A stretch of DNA of 64,000 bases from Acestrorhynchus altus. Lineage: Eukaryota; Chordata; Actinopteri; Characiformes; Acestrorhynchidae. The stretch is from contig CM067518.1 of assembly GCA_034509495.1 (NCBI GenBank), positions 7,309,695-7,373,694 of the forward strand, given 5' to 3'. The notes beneath the pieces were generated by a model, which had not been told where the DNA came from, ran no database searches, and saw nothing but the letters and a program-made list of their open reading frames with translations. Position 1 is the stretch's first letter, and every line of letters begins with the position of its first letter. This document shows, piece after piece, positions 47,001 to 54,970 of the stretch. The position numbers were made by a program, and so were the translations under genes.

Positions 47001-50000
47001 TGTCAGGTCATTCTACCAGTTTTAAAGTGACTAAATTGTGGCACGCCATAACAGAATGATGTTAATTTGAGGCGTTGCTAGGCAAGGTGGTGTCAAAGGT
47101 TCAGGCGGCAACAATGAGTGGAGCCAGCGCCCCTGCCAAGACAGTGGTGGTAAAAAAACAACACAGAGTGGCCATTTTTATATTAACAAGACTTACATAT
47201 TCACTGTGTTTCATCACTGATGCCATTACGTTAATTGCATTCTTTGATCATTCAGTGTTCAGTGACTGATTCTTTTAAATGTGTCCTATTATTAAGACCA
47301 TTTGTAAGTGGCTGTGTGTTTTTTACTATGACAATTACAATCATTTGTGTCAGGTTCATTATTCCATGCTTTATTATGCATTTTAGTGAAATTGCCTTGT
47401 CTTTTGATAGAGTCTGCTCCTTGCTAGATGCAAAAATTCCACTCAGTGTAATGAATAAACAACTGAACTTCTATTACAATTACATCATGCTGACAGCAGC
47501 CATTACCTCATATGACAACCGTCGGCCAACTAAGCCATGAGTTTTGGGTCTCATCCACTTCATCCCCTCACTTAATAACTGATGTCAAATTTATTCCAGC
47601 TTCTTGCAGCTATTGTACCAAAAGTAGCTGAGTTACTGGGGTTGTGAGACTTAGCGTAGGGTGATTGAAATTGTAGGTTCTCACCTAGTTAACTAAATAT
47701 TAAATATTAAATATCTGCTTACCAACAGTCTGTGGTGAAGGAAGAAGCACAGCCAATTGTGGTACAGGTAAATAAGTTCAGCACTGTTTTCACTCTGTCA
47801 GCACTCTCTTCTTCTGGGTTGCATGCAGACAGACCTGTTTTTTGCTTTCTGGTCACAGTTCATAGACAGTTACCTTTTTGTCATAGACATTAATACTGTG
47901 ATACTGTGCCAGAATCTGGCAAGAAATGCACTTTGCAATTCATTTCCAATTGTACTTAAAGCATGATTTAGGCTCTTCAGATTCCTCTCACAATTCTGCT
48001 CACAAAAGCTGTCCTTGTTCCTTTTGCATCTGTTTCTCATACTGTCACTTCCTTGATATATTATTATTAAGGTAGATGCATCTAAGACCAGCACCCTTGA
48101 GGCCGCCAGCAAACCAGAACCACCTCCAGCCCCCAAGCCAGAAGAAAAGAAGGCAGAGAAGAAGCCCTCACCCTTTGCCAACTTGCTCAAACCAAAGGTA
48201 TACAGACTTGGAGTATAAAGCTCAAGGCTGCCACTGTGTGGTGTTTATCATGCAGTATTGTGGCTGTTTTAAATGAGCACATGAATAACCAGGCTTGTGT
48301 GAATTTGAGGTACTGCTAGGCCAAGTGAGCTCTAAGATCCATGCAGCTGCATCAAGTGCTTCAGCCAGCATTTCCCTTGGCACTGGAGGAGCGGTAATTA
48401 GTGATGTGTGGTGGCCATCTTGGAATTAACCAGACTGACTGAACTAAAGCAGTTCAATGCAATGTTGTGACACACTATGACTGACCTACTTATACTGTGG
48501 TTAGATAACTTTTCTCATTTTGTGTTGTTTTGCATGATTGCTCTCAAATGACTTAGGCTGCAAAATAACAAATTTACACAATTCCCCCCTTGTTGCACAT
48601 GTAATTGACCTGTCAAGACATGTTTAGGATTGCTACCTGTCCAGAATTTCCCTGAATCTGTCCCAGAATCCAAATATTTATGTAAAGTTTTAACTGTTTC
48701 TTTTAATCCAAAACATAGGTTCTCAAAGTAAATTCACATCACCCTTCATTAAACCGTATCATGGGCATAGATAAACATGTACATTTACAGCATTTGGCAG
48801 ACACTCTTGTCCAGAAAGACTTACAAAAGTGCTTTGATGGTCACTCAGAAAATATCTATATCTATTTTGTAGAGGCTAGAATCCAGAGATAGCTCAAGCT
48901 TAGTTGTTGCCAAATACAAATGTCAGAATGGAAAACTTGATACCCAGTGCTCGGCATATTACACTTTATCACTCAAGATAGTATAGTATAGTATAATTGT
49001 AATTGGTAAATAATTATTAGAGATAAATGCACTTGAAAGAAATGGGCGTTTGAAGACAGCAAGTGACTCAGTTGTTTGGACTCCAGGGGACAATCGTTCC
49101 ATCACTTTGGTGACAGCAAAGAAAAGAGTCTGAATGCTTGTTTTCCATGCATCTTGAGGGTTGATGGATCAAGTCGGGCTGTATTTGATGCTCAAAATGC
49201 TGGTCCATTGTGGTCTATTATGGAGGGGCTGGTCCATTTTGGCTTTATAGGCCAGTGTCAGTGTCACAGGAAGCCAATGAAAAGAAAGCAGAGGAGTAAC
49301 CTGGCTGAAACACTGAAGACAAGTTCTACTGCCACATTCTGGAGCAGTTGATGGTATACATAGGAAGGCGAGTCTTGAAACGACAAGAGACTAAACAAGC
49401 ACCTGAGTAGTCTCTCTAGAGAAAAGGACAAAGGTCGAATTCTCCGGACATTGTACAGGAGAAATCTGCATGATCAAGTCAAGGTTGTAAAATGAGTCGC
49501 GAATGATAACTGGTCAACCACATTTACACCAAGCCTTTGGGCTTCTGCCGATGGAGTGATCAACAATGATGTCATTAAAATCAATAAACAATCAATAACA
49601 TCAATAGCCAAATAAAAAAAAAACAATAAACAAGTGAGTGTCCATCCAAAGGTTTTGTGGCATTGTGGCCCCAAACAAAATAACTCAGTACTAGTGCTCT
49701 AATAATTTAGTACTCTAAATTTTTGTTGTCATGACACATTTTTTAAATGTGTTGTATTTTAACTACGTTTTACAATGAAAACATAAAAACATCTAATTAA
49801 TAAACAAAGTTGATGTGAATTAAGGTGTGAATATCTTGTGGCATTGAATGATTTGGTGAAAAGCAACTCATGTTTGGCTCTTTATTTTTTGCCCTGGAAC
49901 TATAAGTAGCTAATGTGACCAACAATGGAACTTTACATCATACAGTCTTGCTTTATGTCGCATGCCTATGTCTCACTTGCCTCAAACCACAATGAGGTGT

Positions 50001-52234
50001 TAGGTAATCTCAAACAGACTTGCATATGTGGTTTCTGACACTGTATGACATCCTGTTAAAATGAGCGGAACTATGGACCAAATCCAGGCTTCAATTTGGC
50101 TGCTACTACTTTATCAGCAGTGGTATATGTGTAACCAAGTCGGTTTGACCTTACATAGTGACTCAAGTACTTTATATTTCTATGATTTAAGAATGTAGCT
50201 TGCAGAATGCAAATTAATTCATATAACTCTCCTTTATTTGTCAGCTACATTAGCTTGAAAGCTTCAGTTTTAAATTAAAGAGGCAGACTTCACACTTGAG
50301 CTTGAACTTCACATCATGTCTTGACTGATCATTTGCATCTGGTTATAGAGGAAATATGTGCAAATCAGATATTTTACCAAATTGTTCATTTAAAGGCTGC
50401 TGTATATACCAGTTTTGTTCTACTCCAGGACTACCAGGACTAGCCGTCTAGGATCAGCCATCTGGTTTTAGCCTAATTTTCTTATCACATTAATGTCTTC
50501 GTGTTGTGTTTTTGAAGTTGCTTTTGTCGGCCTCCTTCTTTGTAATCAGTATAGATAAAAGATGTAAGGCAGTTTTGGAAAGCGTATCATACTGATTCTC
50601 CTGATGTGAATTGATTAAAGGCTACAGAACCCAAGAAAGAAGCCCCTGCAGCAGCTCCTGCAGTCACCGAGGCCACTGCAAGTGTCAAGGCCAAAGAAGA
50701 GCCAAAGGTTACCATTACTGCTCCTGCTGCTGCAGCCACCCCAGACAACAAGTCAGTGGGCAGTACAGATAACCCATCGCCCAGTGTCCCCCGCAAGCTA
50801 GAGAAGAGAAACTCCATCCAGCTGTTCTTCAAAAACCTGGTAAAGTGATTCAAACCTAAACCTTCAAAAACAAAACGAAACAAAACAAAAAACAACGAGA
50901 AATTAGCATATATATATATATACTATTTACTAATTGATATTTGCTTACATACCTTTTCAGAAAATAATTGAAATTAACTTTTATTTTATTTATTTAACTT
51001 TGAAATAATATTGTTTGACTTAACTTTAAATTAATCTGTTTAAAAAAGTAAATTCAACAATTAAAATTGCAGAATTATTGTTTAATGCTGTCTTTATTAC
51101 TCTTTTTCATTGCTATAATAATATGGCCTTATGTGCATTTTGCACTCTCAATTCAAGCTCTGATAATATGATAAAAATCTCAGGTTGACAGAACTTTTCT
51201 AATGACTTTTACAAAAATGTGTATAAACCCCTTGTGCAGTATGACTCACTTGTGGTTTGGTCTTGGATGTAATGTCTGCAGTTTCCGCCAGTGGCCTATT
51301 CTTACCACTAGGTGACCTCATTTGGCAAAAATAGATTTGTCACTTCCCAGTGTTTCAGCGTTTCAAAATGGTCTGGTCTGTAAATTTAGCAAAGGTGTTT
51401 ACAAGCTTAGTGTTGTATTCATACATTCCGTTTTGTATACCCCCTGACCTTTGATAGATTTTCAGTATCCAATAGTCAGATATGATACTTTAATATAATG
51501 TATAATAATGTATCTAATAGAAATAATAAGACAAATTTTGTTTTTCCTGAAACACATCTATCTTCAAACCATAAAATGTAGCATTTAATACTGTAATACT
51601 GTAGTACTCAGTAATGTGACTCTCAAAAATGTATTTAAATTGTGCACTCGGTCAATATGTATTAACACCTAATATAATGTAAAGCCTTGACTATTATCTT
51701 AAAACCAGTTTTATCAATAATGTAGTACCTTATTACATTACTTGGAATTCATTATATTTTCAGGTTGATCATTTGTAATATAACTTTATTGGTTGCTGGT
51801 TTATATATATAACTTGTTAAAGCATTTCACTGTTATGTGTACTGTGTATGATTACATATGTCACAAAAAGCTTTGCATTAATTGGATTTACAACATTTTC
51901 TACTGACCTAACTGTGTAATTGTAATATTTCTGTGATTATTACTTTGTTGGCAAAGTATTGCAATATTAACTATAGCGTACCATTACCCTAAATGCTTGG
52001 TGTTCATTTTGAGGCAAATGCATCAGGGAACTATCTGCATGTAGTTATCCAACAGGTTATGATCAGTTATGCTTCAGGCAGTATTATCAACCTTAGCAAC
52101 AACTGTCACTCTAAAGCTAAGTCTGACTTTTCCTCTAATGCTGAATTTACTTTTGATGTGTCTCTCAGGGTCAGAAACGTCACTCTGATGCTGGAGTGCA
52201 AACAGAGGCCGTGGCACCTGAAAAGGCCAAGTAA
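29039..52234 (+). CDS. bcas1: Breast carcinoma amplified sequence 1 homologue, whole gene (18 coding exons)
   Basis: BCAS1 is a largely disordered, membrane-associated protein of myelinating oligodendrocytes; loss in mouse impairs myelin. Joining 29039-29077, 30268-30346, seven repeat exons (31653-38835), 43755-43907, 44870-44929, 45838-45873, 45965-46147, 47087-47149, 47729-47767, 48072-48197, 50621-50839 and 52169-52234 gives 2907 nt with consistent phases and no internal stop: 968 residues, against about 584 in human as I recall. Family marks are the start MGNRQS (human MGNQMS), FFKTLVSPTKA (human FFKTLVSPNKA), GKLF, and the end KRHSDAGVQTE (human KRMLDAQVQTD). The composition is Lys/Glu/Pro/Ala-rich, with no signal peptide or transmembrane segment. 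The extra length comes from exon duplication. Exon joins are predicted from splice sites, not seen in a transcript. Confidence 0.9.
29078..30267 (+). other. bcas1 intron 1, holding a Tc1 relic
   Basis: Phase-0 intron. Most of its first half (about 29200-29800) is a transposon remnant. The rest is AT-rich with nothing recognised. Confidence 0.7.
29200..29800 (+). mobile_element. Tc1-like transposon relic, 5' part
   Basis: The left end 'cagcatgcaaaagattgggc' matches the fish Tc1 group whose ends read 'gcatgcaaaagtttgggc'. The frame at 29363-29587 and its continuation carry transposase-like text, including FWNYVLLIDEI where active copies have FWnnVlWSDEt, so the first catalytic Asp is still visible. 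There are stops in the frame, and the 3' half is absent. Confidence 0.8.
30268..30346 (+). CDS. bcas1: bcas1 coding exon 2
   Basis: Seventy-nine nt: 26 codons plus one base, KEHGGKKIQNGTLNGHTISG then ADLPDA. Acceptor tgtctag, donor GTAGGA, changing phase from 0 to 1. The segment NGTLNGHTIS aligns in position with human NASALNGVPVV. The phase-1 exit matches the phase-1 entry of every repeat exon. Confidence 0.85.
30347..31640 (+). other. bcas1 intron 2
   Basis: 1.3 kb, mostly unrecognised. Positions 31375-31590 are a copy of the 'gatggagcaccatcaatcca' dispersed element also seen at 1-170 and 8036-8410. It ends only about 50 nt before the altered acceptor of repeat exon 1. Confidence 0.6.
31375..31590 (+). 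repeat. Dispersed element, copy in bcas1 intron 2
   Basis: It opens 'gatggagcaccatcaatcca', has an internal 'attcatgtttatctgc', and closes 'ggggtgtccacaaacatttg'. The same order of motifs is found at 1-170 and, more diverged, at 8036-8410. Non-coding and short, so probably non-autonomous. Confidence 0.7.
31653..31874 (+). CDS. bcas1: bcas1 repeat exon 1 (coding exon 3)
   Basis: 222 nt, phase 1-1. At 31639-31640, where the other six copies have the acceptor AG, this copy has GG (ccctgg). The next AG, at 31651-31652 (ttcaag), restores the frame exactly 12 nt later, so the exon probably starts at 31653 with (G)TA TCA GTG. The protein runs VSVQQNSEPPAVTQANNAK to SFFKMFKKNEPVAPKPE. Acidic subtype (EEAPKPVQTA). 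Donor GTAATG. Confidence 0.8.
32663..32932 (+). CDS. bcas1: bcas1 repeat exon 2 (coding exon 4)
   Basis: 270 nt, phase 1-1, the longest of the ordinary copies. It encodes VMLEASVAQNNECPVMTQ to SFFEKFKKKNEPVAPEPE. Basic subtype (KKATKPAQTP). Its SFFE in place of SFFK is unique among the copies. Acceptor tcatctctag, donor GTAATG. Confidence 0.88.
33271..33534 (+). CDS. bcas1: bcas1 repeat exon 3 (coding exon 5)
   Basis: 264 nt, phase 1-1. It encodes VSIEVSVQQNSEPPAATQ to RFFKKFKKKNEPVAPEPE. Basic subtype; the usual Ser before FF is Arg. Acceptor tcatctctag, donor GTAATG. A foreign repeat block begins only about 20 nt after the donor. Confidence 0.9.
33555..34445 (+). repeat. Repeat block with minisatellite inserted in bcas1
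   Basis: Two similar segments in the same orientation (about 33594-33680 and 34343-34440; both contain 'gttaaacatgacagata') bracket a G/A-rich minisatellite (33852-34140). Its unit is about 33 nt ('gacaggacaggtgactggac' then 'tgggggaacatga'). Open frames on both strands here, including one of 167 codons, are low-complexity by-products. Confidence 0.75.
34606..34638 (+). repeat. (ATTT)n next to a bcas1 splice acceptor
   Basis: About eight ATTT units lie directly before the pyrimidine tract and AG of repeat exon 4. Confidence 0.9.
34651..34914 (+). CDS. bcas1: bcas1 repeat exon 4 (coding exon 6)
   Basis: 264 nt, phase 1-1. It encodes VSLEVLVPQNSEAPAVTQADNA to SFFKVFKKKNERVSPEPE. Acidic subtype (NEEAPKPAQTA). 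Acceptor tcatctctag, donor GTAATT. The ERVSPEPE end departs from the EPVAPEPE of its sisters. Confidence 0.88.
35110..35820 (+). mobile_element. Tc1-like transposon remnants in a bcas1 intron
   Basis: 'aaaagtattggaacagtgag' near 35126 resembles the terminal repeat of a fish Tc1 family. From about 35365 a plus-strand reading shows WPDES and then DNA-like text that follows transposase order, with several stops. Two families may be mixed here. Inactive. Confidence 0.6.
36721..36978 (+). CDS. bcas1: bcas1 repeat exon 5 (coding exon 7)
   Basis: 258 nt, phase 1-1. It encodes VSLELSVQQNSEPPAVTQPKS to SFFKKFKKNEPVAPEPE. Basic subtype (KKATRPAQTG). Acceptor tcaacactag, donor GTAATG. Confidence 0.88.
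37586..37849 (+). CDS. bcas1: bcas1 repeat exon 6 (coding exon 8)
   Basis: 264 nt, phase 1-1. It encodes VPLEVSVQPNNETPAVTQADN to SFFKMFKKKTEPVAPEPA. Mixed subtype (NEHAPKQVQTP). Acceptor tcatttctag, donor GTAATG. Confidence 0.88.
38534..38835 (+). CDS. bcas1: bcas1 repeat exon 7, extended (coding exon 9)
   Basis: 302 nt, phase 1 to phase 0. It encodes VTFEVSLEQHNEPPVMTQTSN to SFFKMFKKKNEPVAPEPE, then reads on. Where the other copies have the donor G|GTAATG, this one has GGTTAATG, which no longer allows a phase-1 donor. The frame continues through NDSAEEQIIPEVQTDGQKS to a strong GTGAGT at 38836. Acidic subtype. Phase 0 fits the next two possible exons (39478 and 43755). Confidence 0.82.
39478..40230 (+). 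pseudogene. Decaying bcas1-like exon
   Basis: After an in-frame AG at 39476-39477, a phase-0 frame opens VGLTSEDITDSDSLRQ and runs 97 codons to TAG at 39769-39771. It is rich in Glu, Ala, Thr and Val, like BCAS1. Beyond the stop, other frames continue in the same style (EAEEPMVEAVEVEK, then LGILTANAAILVEKPL) with several shifts. A shortened exon is still possible through GAG|GTGAAC near 39654 or ATT|GTAAAG near 39742, both phase 0. I therefore left it out of the main model; it could be an alternative exon. Confidence 0.5.
40820..41170 (+). repeat. Unnamed dispersed repeat, copy 2
   Basis: It shares an ordered series of blocks with 1400-1720 ('agtcacacatgccagatatt', 'ctcaaatttgtcttcatttg', 'cagagtgttttgag') in the same orientation. 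Non-coding, and the family was not recognised. Confidence 0.7.
41295..41695 (+). repeat. SINE-like fish repeat
   Basis: Order of blocks: 'gcagttcaaatccaggttca' (B-box-like), 'cagccagagtccagaggga', 'cctccaagcgcgatggctgg', 'gggatgggtaattggcatgt', with an A-rich end. This matches a family common in cyprinid and catfish DNA as I recall it. Overlapping frames on both strands are not genes. Confidence 0.7.
42440..42627 (+). repeat. RTE-like LINE 3' end
   Basis: 'ccggataaatggtgagggtt', 'gcgtcaggaagggcatctgg' and the closing 'gagcagccaaaagaagaag' with a GAA tail are the 3' end of a widespread fish non-LTR retrotransposon. 5'-truncated, with no coding part. Confidence 0.8.
43755..43907 (+). CDS. bcas1: bcas1 coding exon 10
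   Basis: 153 nt, phase 0-0: EPFDIKGSTEAEKVPQGES to NPVMNFFKTL. The acceptor is ctatag at 43754; an in-frame alternative at 43772 (cataaag) would drop EPFDIK. Donor GTAAGT. NFFKTL with the next exon's VSPTKA matches human SFFKTLVSPNKA across the same exon boundary. Confidence 0.88.
44870..44929 (+). CDS. bcas1: bcas1 coding exon 11
   Basis: Sixty nt, 20 codons VSPTKATKEAAAAPDASKDQ, phase 0-0. Acceptor gtgggaag, donor GTAAAT. It directly continues the FFKTL motif, which is diagnostic of BCAS1. Confidence 0.9.
45838..45873 (+). CDS. bcas1: bcas1 coding exon 12
   Basis: Thirty-six nt micro-exon SQKETLPAPTAN, phase 0-0, with acceptor tttaatgcacag and donor GTAAGA. It may be skipped without changing the frame. 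Confidence 0.8.
45965..46147 (+). CDS. bcas1: bcas1 coding exon 13
   Basis: 183 nt, 61 codons, phase 0-0. A Pro/Lys/Glu/Ala-rich body (VQEALKVPPPPPPAPPKMES and on) ends in the motif SAFGKLFRPK, comparable to human LPLGKLFWKK. The acceptor follows a run of T; donor GTAGGC. A minus-strand open frame across it (45958-46227) is a shadow. Confidence 0.9.
47087..47149 (+). CDS. bcas1: bcas1 coding exon 14
   Basis: Sixty-three nt, 21 codons VVSKVQAATMSGASAPAKTV plus V, phase 0-0. Acceptor ctaggcaag with a weak pyrimidine tract, donor GTAAAA. It has a dead paralogue at 48325-48393. Removal would keep the frame. Confidence 0.75.
47729..47767 (+). CDS. bcas1: bcas1 coding exon 15
   Basis: Thirty-nine nt micro-exon SVVKEEAQPIVVQ, phase 0-0, acceptor accaacag, donor GTAAAT. 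It stands in the same place in its block as exon 12 does in the previous one. Confidence 0.8.
48072..48197 (+). CDS. bcas1: bcas1 coding exon 16
   Basis: 126 nt, 42 codons, VDASKTSTLEAASKPEPPPA to SPFANLLKPK, phase 0-0. Acceptor ttattaag, donor GTATAC. It looks like a paralogue of exon 13: the same Pro/Lys body and closing F-x-x-L-x-PK motif. Confidence 0.88.
48325..48393 (+). pseudogene. Dead copy of bcas1 coding exon 14
   Basis: If read from GTG at 48325, 23 codons give VSSKIHAAASSASASISLGT plus GGA, with a donor GTAATT, similar to exon 14. The flanks also match ('ctgctaggccaag' before, 'gtggccatcttggaattaac' after, compared with 'gtggccatttttatattaac' after exon 14). The acceptor reads ccaag|TGAGC: one G is missing, so a phase-0 splice here would meet TGA at once. 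Confidence 0.65.
48776..49540. repeat. Dispersed fish repeat with 'tttacagcatttggcagac' end
   Basis: It begins with the well-known fish 3'-end text in reverse ('tttacagcatttggcagaca', 'ccagaaagacttacaaaagt'). It continues with a less AT-rich body (about 49060-49450) that has no intact frame beyond 91 codons. The family name is not known to me. Confidence 0.55.
50621..50839 (+). CDS. bcas1: bcas1 coding exon 17
   Basis: 219 nt, 73 codons, phase 0-0, acceptor tgattaaag, donor GTAAAG. An Ala/Pro/Lys-rich segment ends in NSIQLFFKNL, comparable to human QSLGGFFKGL just before the C-terminus. Confidence 0.9.
52169..52234 (+). CDS. bcas1: bcas1 last coding exon
   Basis: Acceptor gtgtctctcag, then 21 codons GQKRHSDAGVQTEAVAPEKA plus K and TAA at 52232-52234. 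The human counterpart is GPKRMLDAQVQTDP and on. The GVQTE core resembles ligands of the dynein light chain LC8; human BCAS1 is reported to bind DYNLL1. Confidence 0.93.
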   Translation, partial: GQKRHSDAGVQTEAVAPEKAK

Positions 52235-52821
52235 AAGCCTTACTTTTCATCTTTCCAACCTTTCATTTCATCTGCAAAGAAAACAAATGTACATAGGTAT
52301 ACACATCTGAATGTGCCAACCTGGGTGGGGTTCATTTCTAATTGACCTCCCACTTCCAAGATGAACTGAAAACTGAAACTGTAGTATCATAAAGTAAGGC
52401 CATTTCCATGATTAATTGTCAAATCCAACACCTTAAGACCCAGGCCTTAATCATAGTACTTAAGCCACATACACATAGGTTGATGGTTCTTTATATTTTG
52501 GCCAAGGATAATGGCAAGTTGCAAGAGGGTCTTGAGACTTGAGGTGAGGTCTTGGAGGATTTTGTAATAAGTGTGATGGACAAATGAAAAAAGAGATGTT
52601 GAATAATACTAAAGTTCGCTGTGATGGCATGCAGTTTCTGTTATGTATAATTTAATGCAAATGTCTATTAACTCCATCTATCTACACTTAACCCATGGCA
52701 TGATATTTTATTTAAAAGCTTGGTGTTGCATGTATGCCACATTAAAACTGGTGTTGTATGTCCAGCTTTGTGGTTTTTGGAACATTTGATATTTGCACAT
52801 GTTGGCAAACACTCTTATGAC

Positions 52822-52842
52822 AATAAACAATCTGCAAATAAA
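52822..52842 (+). terminator. bcas1: Putative bcas1 polyadenylation signals
   Basis: Two AATAAA hexamers (52822-52827, 52837-52842) about 590-610 nt after the stop codon. They are the first canonical ones I noticed, without transcript support. Confidence 0.4.
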
Positions 52843-53379
52843 ACACAGTCCATTCAATCAAATGAATCTAAAGTCAATGTTAACACCTTAAATTCTTTTC
52901 TGTTTCCTCTGATTGGATTACTGTCATAAACAATCAAACCCTTTAGGCTTTGACTACTTCAAATGCAATAAGACTCACTTGTAGAGTTTCATGCTATGTC
53001 AAAGTCCTTCAACAGTTCTTAAAGGAAACACGTGTTTTGCTAAAGTCTCATTATTGCATGCAGTCTTTGTTAAATGTCCAATATGTGTTCAGTTTTGTGA
53101 GACGTGTTTGTGGGCAGTCTTTTTTAGTACTACTGTAAACCATGCTTTCTCTAGCCAAACCTTTACTAACACTTCCACATGGTTGCTATTACTCTCCAAA
53201 TAAAACACTCACTTGCTTTCAACATGGCATAATTGCTTCCTCTGAAGTGGTGTTCATGTTCAGTATCAGTCAGAATGTCACTGAGTCAGTTAGCTTATGG
53301 AATTTTGGTTGGCCCTCAAACCTGTTTTATCTATCTTGGTATTTGTATGAGACATTTTTTCATCTTTATTTTCCATTTA

Positions 53380-53381
<2 letters not shown>

Positions 53382-53450
<69 letters not shown>
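53382..53450. repeat. (TA)n microsatellite
   Basis: About 33 TA units. Tyr/Ile runs in the overlapping frames are artefacts. Confidence 0.97.
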
Positions 53451-53453
<3 letters not shown>

Positions 53454-53980
53454 CCAATAATTAACTAATATATAAGGCAAATTATTAGAAAAAATTATTC
53501 TGTAAAATCATCAGCCCTTGTTAATAAAAATGCAAGATTCAACATCACAAGACATTTCTTCTGTTGTGTTAACGAATCCTAATCCTGTTTCATTTCTATT
53601 CACAAACAAATGACTATCACATGGATCACATTCGGCCAACAAAAATTAAATTAAAGCAATTGCTTCTGTATGCAAAAATAATGTATTGTATATGTAGTAA
53701 AGTATTCCTCATGAAAGTGAAGGCTTCTAAATGCAGTTACATATGATCAGATCTACAGTGATGTTATCTATTTTTCAATGTTAGATGTTCCTGGCTAAAG
53801 ATCTTCTGCCTCCATTGTGCTTCTTTTGTCTGAGTGCATCGGTCCTATTCACACGCAGGCGCAGTGGGTCAGCAGGGTGAGAGATCTTAGCCAGGGGAGA
53901 ACTGAAGCTGGGGACAGTGGGCTGGGAGGCCTTGTCAACATTAATGTAATGTCACAACTTCAGCGCTGCCTCAAAGCCCT

Positions 53981-53983
<3 letters not shown>

Positions 53984-54033
<50 letters not shown>
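53984..54033. repeat. (GA)n microsatellite
   Basis: Twenty-five GA units, 125 nt before another (TA)n run. Confidence 0.97.
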
Positions 54034-54034
<1 letters not shown>

Positions 54035-54152
54035 AAAAGAAGTATGGAGGGTGGAAAAGATCAGATTCCAAGGCCCCTAGGGGGCCCAACGCATTTCCAA
54101 TCCACTTATGACCAACAGAAGGTGGTATATTTTCAAATGGCCCATTGTATAC

Positions 54153-54158
<6 letters not shown>

Positions 54159-54223
<65 letters not shown>
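54159..54223. repeat. (TA)n microsatellite
   Basis: About 32 TA units. Confidence 0.97.
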
Positions 54224-54225
<2 letters not shown>

Positions 54226-54669
54226 GATCCCCTCATTAGATATTATCAGTAAAATATAGGTATTTACTAATTAATCATATGGTGTGGCTGTTGGAAGATT
54301 TTAATAATCCTGTCATTGTGGTCCATTACTATTGGTCAATAAATGTTCACACAATATAAGAGCAGCAATTGTTTTTAAACAGTGCATAATTTCTAAAAAT
54401 AACAAATACGGTAACAAGTTTTGGTATATCAATTATCATCTTGCACAGTGAGATATAGACAATGGAATGTTGGCTTCATTAGTCATGGCCCTCTTTCCTA
54501 AAACTCATCTAGCTTCTGTAGATGTTCTTGTACCTGTTACTTGTGTAACATAGTCACAGATTCCTCTTTATCTAAAGATATATTTTATATATTTGTTCAA
54601 GCAATGCTGCATAATAGAACAGTGCACCACCTTCTTGACTAAAATAAATGTTTTGCAGGTTCTTGGCAC

Positions 54670-54970
54670 TGTTATAAATAAAGTGTACTTAAAAGGTATT
54701 TTTATTAAGTAAACTTCAGTAAAGTCCAAATATAGTTCCCAAAGGTTTTTACACAGTACATATACTAATCTATGTACTAGCAGTACACTTGCAAGTGTAC
54801 TTTTTTCAATATTTCAATATTTAAATTGTCCTACATTTTTGTTCCTAAAAGTATACTTTTAAGCATATTGTAGGTGTAAGAATAGTAAACTTTGATGTCT
54901 TATTAAATATGATGTTTTGTTTAAGTTTTATAGACACTTTACACATACTTAAATTTAGGCCAAACACACT
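54670..54970. repeat. Foldback element with 'agtgtactt' motifs
   Basis: 'aagtgtacttaaaaggtatt' at one side and 'gtacacttgcaagtgtactt' and 'acacatacttaaatttaggc' at the other are mutually complementary. A small non-coding transposon type common in fish. Confidence 0.5.

Larger units (their letters stand above)
48198..50620 (+). other. bcas1 intron 16
   Basis: 2.4 kb. Besides the dead exon at 48325-48393, positions 48776-49540 form a dispersed repeat. The remainder is AT-rich and unrecognised. Confidence 0.65.

Noticed and set aside
48325..48393. Counting this as a working bcas1 exon
   Set aside because: The acceptor lacks one base, so the upstream phase would give an immediate stop. Recorded as a dead exon instead.
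49076..49351. 91-codon frame as a host gene
   Set aside because: Lies in a dispersed repeat within a bcas1 intron, with no splice or domain support.
53142..53468. 108-codon frame ending in a Tyr/Ile run, and similar ones at 53952-54259
   Set aside because: Produced by (TA)n and (GA)n microsatellites.
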